Shown here piece by piece: positions 6,663 through 9,928 of a stretch of 9,928 bases of DNA; the first letter of the stretch is position 1; the number at the start of each line of letters is the position of its first letter. The position numbers and the translations under genes are program-made. Source of the stretch: Gammaproteobacteria bacterium. Its GTDB lineage: Bacteria; Pseudomonadota; Gammaproteobacteria; DSM-16500. The notes under the pieces were generated by a model. That model was not told the DNA's origin, did no database searches, and saw nothing but the letters and a program-made list of their open reading frames with translations. The stretch lies in contig VFKI01000097.1 in NCBI GenBank assembly GCA_009885665.1, positions 1 through 9,928 on the forward strand, given 5' to 3'.

Positions 6663-7722
6663 CAAGACCTCCAGGCGCAGGTTGATTGCGCTCTAATTTT
6701 AAATGCGTTTTAATCAATTCGCCCGGATTGGTTTGCGCTGCTAACAAAGAAAGCTCTCCACACAATACTGCGCCAGTCGCAATAATCGCCAATCGCCGCG
6801 CATTTTCACCCGTTTCACGCGGCTCTAAACAACCCAGTATGCGCATATTTTCTCTGACAAAATCAAAGGTTTTACCACTTCCCACCGTACCGACAATCAC
6901 ATTAGGCAACGTCACAGAGAAATACAATTCGTCGCCACGCACTTCAGCATAGGTCATGCCTTGCGAGCCTTCGATAATATTTGCTGCATCTTGACCCGTT
7001 GCCAAATAAAAACCCAACAACATATTGGCAAAATGCGCATTGGCCGTACGCAAACTGCCGGCGACAATATTACCAATTAAATTTTTCTTAATATTAAGCT
7101 GAACAATTTTTTCTGGTGTGGTGCGCAGCATTTTTTCACACAGTTGGCGCGAAATCGTAACTTCAGCCACGACATATTTACCACGCCCTAAGATACCATT
7201 GACCGCCGACGCTTTTTTATCCGTACAATAATTACCGGAAATCGAAACGTAACGCAAATGCGGAAAACGCAGCAATACCCATTCCAATAATCGATCCGCT
7301 GCAAGCGTCGCCATATTATGACCCGCCGCATCGCCGGTATTGAATTCAAACCGCACAAATACCAACGTGCCAACAACTTGCGTATGAATATCAATCAAAC
7401 GCGCATATTGGCTGGTTTCCGCAATAATGGTTTGCATGGCTTCGCGGTGTTGCTGGACATTAATGACCGCTTCTTGAGCTTCGATAACACTGTCCGCTTC
7501 AAATAACACGGAACGGGTCATACGCTCATCAATGACGACAGCGCGCACGCCACCCGCCTCAGCGCATACGCGTGCACCGCGATGCGTGGATGGCCACAGC
7601 GGCGTCTCGAAAGTTGCCAATGGCAACATAATCTCGCCCGTGACATCAGGACCTGCAAAGCGTAAGGGCCCTACAAGGCGCATAGGGATAGTTGCAATCT
7701 GTTCAGTTGTTTGCCAGCGCAT
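6655..7722 (-). CDS. Class I-type HMG-CoA reductase
   Basis: It reduces HMG-CoA to mevalonate with two NAD(P)H and commits carbon to the pathway. The 355-residue product has class I (eukaryote/archaea-like) motifs: IPMRLVGPLRFAG (12-24), catalytic Glu39 in ATFETPLWPSTHRGARV, cofactor-site TGDAAGHNM (129-137), SGNYCTDKKASAVNGILGRGK with Lys169, GQDAANIIEGSQ with Asp245, VGTVGSGKTF (277-286), and the C-terminal catalytic His340 in LIKTHLKLERN. It is shorter than typical enzymes of about 400 residues: the conserved part begins almost at residue 8, so most of the N-terminal helical domain is absent. An in-frame TAG six codons upstream prevents extension. No good Shine-Dalgarno precedes the ATG, and a short-leader or leaderless transcript is possible. 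It is the first gene of the five-gene operon and divergent from idi. Confidence 0.9.
   Translation of the reverse strand: MRWQTTEQIATIPMRLVGPLRFAGPDVTGEIMLPLATFETPLWPSTHRGARVCAEAGGVRAVVIDERMTRSVLFEADSVIEAQEAVINVQQHREAMQTIIAETSQYARLIDIHTQVVGTLVFVRFEFNTGDAAGHNMATLAADRLLEWVLLRFPHLRYVSISGNYCTDKKASAVNGILGRGKYVVAEVTISRQLCEKMLRTTPEKIVQLNIKKNLIGNIVAGSLRTANAHFANMLLGFYLATGQDAANIIEGSQGMTYAEVRGDELYFSVTLPNVIVGTVGSGKTFDFVRENMRILGCLEPRETGENARRLAIIATGAVLCGELSLLAAQTNPGELIKTHLKLERNQPAPGGLGG
6668..6672 (-). promoter_or_regulatory. Ribosome binding site deciding the mvaS start
   Basis: GGAGG on the minus strand lies inside the end of the reductase gene. It is two bases from TTG at 6665 and five bases from GTG at 6662. 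The spacing favours GTG as the initiation codon of HMG-CoA synthase. Confidence 0.6.
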
Positions 7723-7786
7723 ATAAATATGTTCAACCTACACAATCTGTGCTATAAAGGGCACCTATTCTACTGGAAGAGAGCCA
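7723..7786. promoter_or_regulatory. Divergent promoter region between HMG-CoA reductase and idi
   Basis: Only 64 bases separate the two divergent starts, so promoters for the mevalonate operon and for idi must share this space or extend into the genes. The motif CTATAAAG at 7752-7759 reads TATAAA on the plus strand and CTTTATAG on the minus strand, so it could act as a -10 element in either direction. I see no convincing -35 on either strand; TTCAAC at 7732-7737 is 15 bases from TATAAA. A short dyad, CACA-ATC-TGTG, occupies 7741-7751 and might bind a regulator, but it is too short to be persuasive. The shared location suggests joint control of the pathway, which is an inference. Confidence 0.4.
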
Positions 7787-8326
7787 ATGACGGCAACTCA
7801 TGTCGTGCTGGTGGATGAAAATGACCAACCCATCGGCACCCAAGACAAGCTCAGCGCCCACCAACAAGGTGCATGCCACCGCGCATTTTCAGTATTTGTC
7901 TTCCGCGATCACCCTACGCACGGCCGTGAACTATTACTACAGCAACGCGCGCTCGATAAATATCATTCAGGCGGTTATTGGACCAATACCTGCTGCTCAC
8001 ACCCCCATCCAGACGAAAAGATCGTGACCGCCGGCGAACGGCGTTTATACGAAGAAATGGGTATTCAGCTCACATTACACACCGTCGGCCGCTTCCACTA
8101 TATCGCCCATTTTGACAATGGCTTGATCGAAAATGAAATTGATCATGTCCTGATTGGCACGCTGGCGCCCGGAGACGCAACATTTCAACCCAACGCCGCG
8201 GAAGTCCATGACTGGCGCTGGGTGAGCCTGGATGCGCTTAACATTGAATTGACGCAACATCCTGAGCATTTCACGCCGTGGTTTGCTGAGGCATTGGCAA
8301 TCAGCCTAGCGCCTCGTCACGCATAG
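7787..8326 (+). CDS. idi: Isopentenyl-diphosphate isomerase, type 1
   Basis: It interconverts IPP and DMAPP, supplying the starter unit for isoprenoid chains; this is needed because the mevalonate route yields only IPP. The 179-residue Nudix-fold product is close to the E. coli enzyme in length (182). Visible residues are metal ligands His25 and His31 (SAHQQGACHRAF), the catalytic Cys in WTNTCCSHP (65-73; Cys70 aligns with the E. coli catalytic Cys) with metal-ligand His72, Nudix-like GERRLYEEMG (83-92), and the ENE acidic motif (115-117) with catalytic Glu. GGAAGAGAG at 7775-7783 lies shortly before the ATG. It is divergent from the mevalonate operon and completes the pathway to DMAPP. No terminator with a T-tract follows. 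Confidence 0.95.
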   Translation: MTATHVVLVDENDQPIGTQDKLSAHQQGACHRAFSVFVFRDHPTHGRELLLQQRALDKYHSGGYWTNTCCSHPHPDEKIVTAGERRLYEEMGIQLTLHTVGRFHYIAHFDNGLIENEIDHVLIGTLAPGDATFQPNAAEVHDWRWVSLDALNIELTQHPEHFTPWFAEALAISLAPRHA

Positions 8327-8332
8327 CCCACC

Positions 8333-8361
8333 TGGCAAAAATTCGACCGATCTGCTAGAGT
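8333..8361 (+). promoter_or_regulatory. Weak candidate promoter for the Cys-rich protein gene
   Basis: The 113-base gap after idi (8327-8439) must hold the promoter of the next gene if that gene is transcribed alone. TGCTAGAGT at 8353-8361 fits an extended -10 (TG-n-TAGAGT), and TGGCAA at 8333-8338 is 17 bases upstream but a poor -35. CCACCT at 8328-8333 and AGGTGG at 8366-8371 form a six-base inverted repeat around this site. No known metal-regulator operator was recognised. The rest of the gap holds only the ribosome binding site AAGGAG at 8425-8430. Confidence 0.25.
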
Positions 8362-8439
8362 GGCAAGGTGGAGAGTGTAAATCGACATCGTCCGTCTTAA
8401 GTAAACACCTCAACCGTTTGCAATAAGGAGATTGCCATA

Positions 8440-8811
8440 ATGAACGCACCTCAAACACCCGTCACGACCATTACCGCCTGTACGCATTGCCATGATGTCT
8501 GTGAAGAAACCCTTTTTCAACATAATCTTAAATCTGGTGGCAAATTGATTGACCAGCAAGTGGTCGTCTTATTGTCAGACTGCATTCAAATTTGCCAAAC
8601 CACCGCCGACATCCTACGCCGCAGCTGCACCGTCAATAGCAGCCAAGTGACCTCCGTCTGCCGTAGCATTTCCGAATCTTGCGCTGAAATTTGCGAAACT
8701 GTTGCCCAGGTCTGTGAAAAAATCACCGATGAACGCCTACAGCGCTGTGTCCAAGCTTGCCGTCGTTGCGCTGAAACCTGCCGCAAATTAGCAACCGAAG
8801 AAGTCGCTTAA
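8440..8811 (+). CDS. Cys-rich four-helix-bundle copper-storage-like protein (Csp type)
   Basis: The 123-residue product has 14 cysteines at 14, 17, 21, 48, 52, 63, 74, 81, 85, 92, 103, 107, 110 and 114. Most are spaced as CxxxC or CxxC, placing them on one face of predicted helices. This matches the Csp/DUF326-type four-helix bundles, which store many Cu(I) ions inside the bundle. I see no signal peptide or twin-arginine motif, so a cytosolic, Csp3-like form is likely. Four helices can be inferred at about 8-30, 38-63, 68-95 and 97-120. AAGGAG lies nine bases before the ATG. The gene stands alone between idi and a bidirectional terminator, and no copper transporter or regulator is visible nearby. 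Metal binding is inferred from the family, not shown here; zinc or another soft metal is possible. Confidence 0.85.
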   Translation: MNAPQTPVTTITACTHCHDVCEETLFQHNLKSGGKLIDQQVVVLLSDCIQICQTTADILRRSCTVNSSQVTSVCRSISESCAEICETVAQVCEKITDERLQRCVQACRRCAETCRKLATEEVA

Positions 8812-8824
8812 TTTAGTTATACCC

Positions 8825-8858
8825 AAAAAAAAGGGAGGATCGCGATCCTCCCTTTTTT
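8825..8858. terminator. Bidirectional rho-independent terminator
   Basis: Eight A bases (8825-8832), the palindrome GGGAGGATCG/CGATCCTCCC (8833-8852) and six T bases (8853-8858) form a perfect hairpin flanked by a T-tract on both strands. It lies 13 bases after the stop of the Cys-rich protein gene and 18 bases after the stop of the convergent gene, so it can serve both. The stem sequence matches the hairpin at 1-28 at 17 of 20 core positions. Confidence 0.92.
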
Positions 8859-8876
8859 ATGTGTGGGCACAACCCA

Positions 8877-9928
8877 TCAACCAATCCCAAAATCGTGCAA
8901 CAGCGTTTGAACACGTTGTTGAAAAGCCCGTGATTCCAATACTGCGCCTTTATACTCAACGCCGTGATGGTGGCGATGATGATGGTGCTGCTGCTCCACC
9001 GGTGCAACAGTAGCCGGCATCCGCTCCATGACACCACATGTCGCCGCAGTTGCACCGCCCAATAATGGCATAGCCGACGGTGCAACCGAATACCATGGTG
9101 CATGCACATCGATATTCGCACCATCTATCACAGATTGACTCAACGATTGATAACGGTCAGTCGTATATGGGTCATAATTGATAACGTTCTCTTGGCCATA
9201 GCGGGTAGGATACGGCGCATAAATATCAGAAGCCGTATAATACTCAACTGTATTTGACAATAAGCTAGGCGCAGGATAAACACCGAAAGCCAACATCCCT
9301 GCACCGCCCTCACACGCGCCGCGTGCCATATTTTGTACGCCTGTTTCAAAACCCAGCACGATCGGCGATAAATCAACGAACGTAGGTCTATTTACCCAGC
9401 CCCAGCTTAATGATTGAACTTCAAACGCCTGTGGTGGTGGATATCCCAACCAACCTTGCCCATTGTACGCAGTGATAATCGGCTTAATCGCATCAGGTGG
9501 CAATGTGTCGCGGAAAACCGGCGGTGCTTTAACACAAATATCAACACAGCGGGTAGTAGAATTATCTTCGCCGTTTTCACAGCCGCAATCCTCTTCATTG
9601 TCTGTATCATAACTCGTGACAGTCAATTTAACTTCGCAAACCTGAGCCGGCGCTATAAAGCCTAAACTCTGCAAGGCCGCATTAATGTCTTGTTGCGAAC
9701 CCGTCAAGGTAACAGTATCGGTATTATTACCGCACACATTTGCCCCTGCGCTGTCACCAATCACGAGCACGCCGCTGCTAACATGTAACACAACCTTATC
9801 GACATCACCGTCCGTATCGGTGACAGAAATACTGTTGCCATTTTCATAATTGAAACTTAATGAGCCGCCTTCCACCACACATTGCGGGCCTGGCACGGTG
9901 TTGACGGGAGGCAATTCATTAATATGAA
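8877..9928 (-). CDS. 3' part of a large exported protein with a cadherin-like/Ig-like repeat (partial)
   Basis: The frame is open to the right edge, so the start is outside; 349 residues are visible. A TTG at 9914 is just an internal Leu codon (INELPPVN continues upstream). The first 130 residues resemble the cadherin-like/Ig-like repeats of large bacterial adhesins and RTX-type proteins: VVEGGSLSFNYENGNSISV, an acidic TDTDGDVD, then TVTLTGSQQDINAALQSLGF and a KLTVTSYDTDNE end. Ca2+ binding by the acidic loops is plausible. It is unusual in having many Cys (for example EDCGCENG and RCVDIC), suggesting disulfides outside the cytoplasm. The remaining 215 residues are Pro/Tyr-rich (YPPPQ, YAPYPTRYGQ) and unrecognised. 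Near the end lies HHHHRHHH, followed by 28 residues ending LLHDFGIG. No sortase motif or outer-membrane anchor is visible. Function unknown; surface or secreted protein is an inference. Confidence 0.75.
   Translation of the reverse strand, partial: HINELPPVNTVPGPQCVVEGGSLSFNYENGNSISVTDTDGDVDKVVLHVSSGVLVIGDSAGANVCGNNTDTVTLTGSQQDINAALQSLGFIAPAQVCEVKLTVTSYDTDNEEDCGCENGEDNSTTRCVDICVKAPPVFRDTLPPDAIKPIITAYNGQGWLGYPPPQAFEVQSLSWGWVNRPTFVDLSPIVLGFETGVQNMARGACEGGAGMLAFGVYPAPSLLSNTVEYYTASDIYAPYPTRYGQENVINYDPYTTDRYQSLSQSVIDGANIDVHAPWYSVAPSAMPLLGGATAATCGVMERMPATVAPVEQQHHHHRHHHGVEYKGAVLESRAFQQRVQTLLHDFGIG
8964..8987 (-). repeat. Histidine-cluster codon repeat (HHHHRHHH)
   Basis: Eight codons of CAC/CAT with a single CGC encode HHHHRHHH near the C-terminus of the exported protein, directly after a QQ pair encoded by CAG repeats. 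The near-perfect trinucleotide run could vary in length by replication slippage. A metal-binding role is possible but is inferred only from composition. Confidence 0.6.

Noticed and set aside
8328..8371. CCACCT / AGGTGG inverted repeat after idi as a possible idi terminator
   Set aside because: Six-base arms are separated by 32 bases and no T-tract follows on the plus strand, so it does not look like a terminator. An operator role is possible but unsupported.
9912..9914. TTG at 9914 as the start of the Cys/His-rich protein
   Set aside because: The frame continues upstream as H-I-N-E-L-P-P-V-N to the window edge with no stop, no Shine-Dalgarno lies before the TTG, and repeat domains of this type normally sit inside large proteins.

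Overview
The window looks like a chromosomal segment of a gammaproteobacterium that makes isoprenoids by the mevalonate route. The left block (nrdR, nusB, thiL, pgpA) is a typical proteobacterial housekeeping order. In Gammaproteobacteria a mevalonate pathway is best known from Legionella and Coxiella. I therefore infer a member of, or relative of, the Legionellales, but no rRNA or other phylogenetic marker is present to prove it. Gene spacing is very tight, and no transposase, tRNA, rRNA, CRISPR array or phage gene was seen.

Layout. (1) 1-183: intergenic DNA with a strong hairpin at the left edge and an AT-rich promoter region. (2) 184-2544, plus strand: nrdR, nusB, thiL and pgpA, with the first three overlapping. 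(3) 2489-7722, minus strand: an operon read right to left, HMG-CoA reductase, HMG-CoA synthase, mevalonate kinase, phosphomevalonate-kinase-like protein and diphosphomevalonate decarboxylase. Every neighbouring pair overlaps by 4 to 14 bases. The last gene runs 56 bases into the 3' end of pgpA on the opposite strand. (4) 7723-7786: a 64-base divergent promoter region. (5) 7787-8326, plus: type 1 isopentenyl-diphosphate isomerase (idi). (6) 8440-8811, plus: a small 14-cysteine protein of the four-helix-bundle copper-storage type. (7) 8825-8858: a palindromic bidirectional terminator. (8) 8877-9928, minus: the 3' part of a large, probably exported protein with a cadherin-like/Ig-like repeat domain, many cysteines and a C-terminal histidine cluster. 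It runs off the right edge.

Together the five-gene operon and idi give every step from acetoacetyl-CoA plus acetyl-CoA through HMG-CoA, mevalonate, mevalonate 5-phosphate and 5-diphosphate to IPP and DMAPP. Only the acetoacetyl-CoA thiolase is not in the window. All five pathway enzymes and Idi keep most catalytic residues expected of their families, but several motifs depart from the textbook form: PGS instead of PGK in the second kinase, an altered third glycine motif in the first kinase, DAGSN instead of DAGPN in the decarboxylase, and an HMG-CoA reductase lacking most of its N-terminal domain.

I do not see a clearly new multi-gene system. The items most worth a second look are the unusual mevalonate enzyme set, two hairpins about 8.8 kb apart that match with a compensatory base-pair change, the uncharacterised Cys/His-rich exported protein, and the Csp-like protein beside it.
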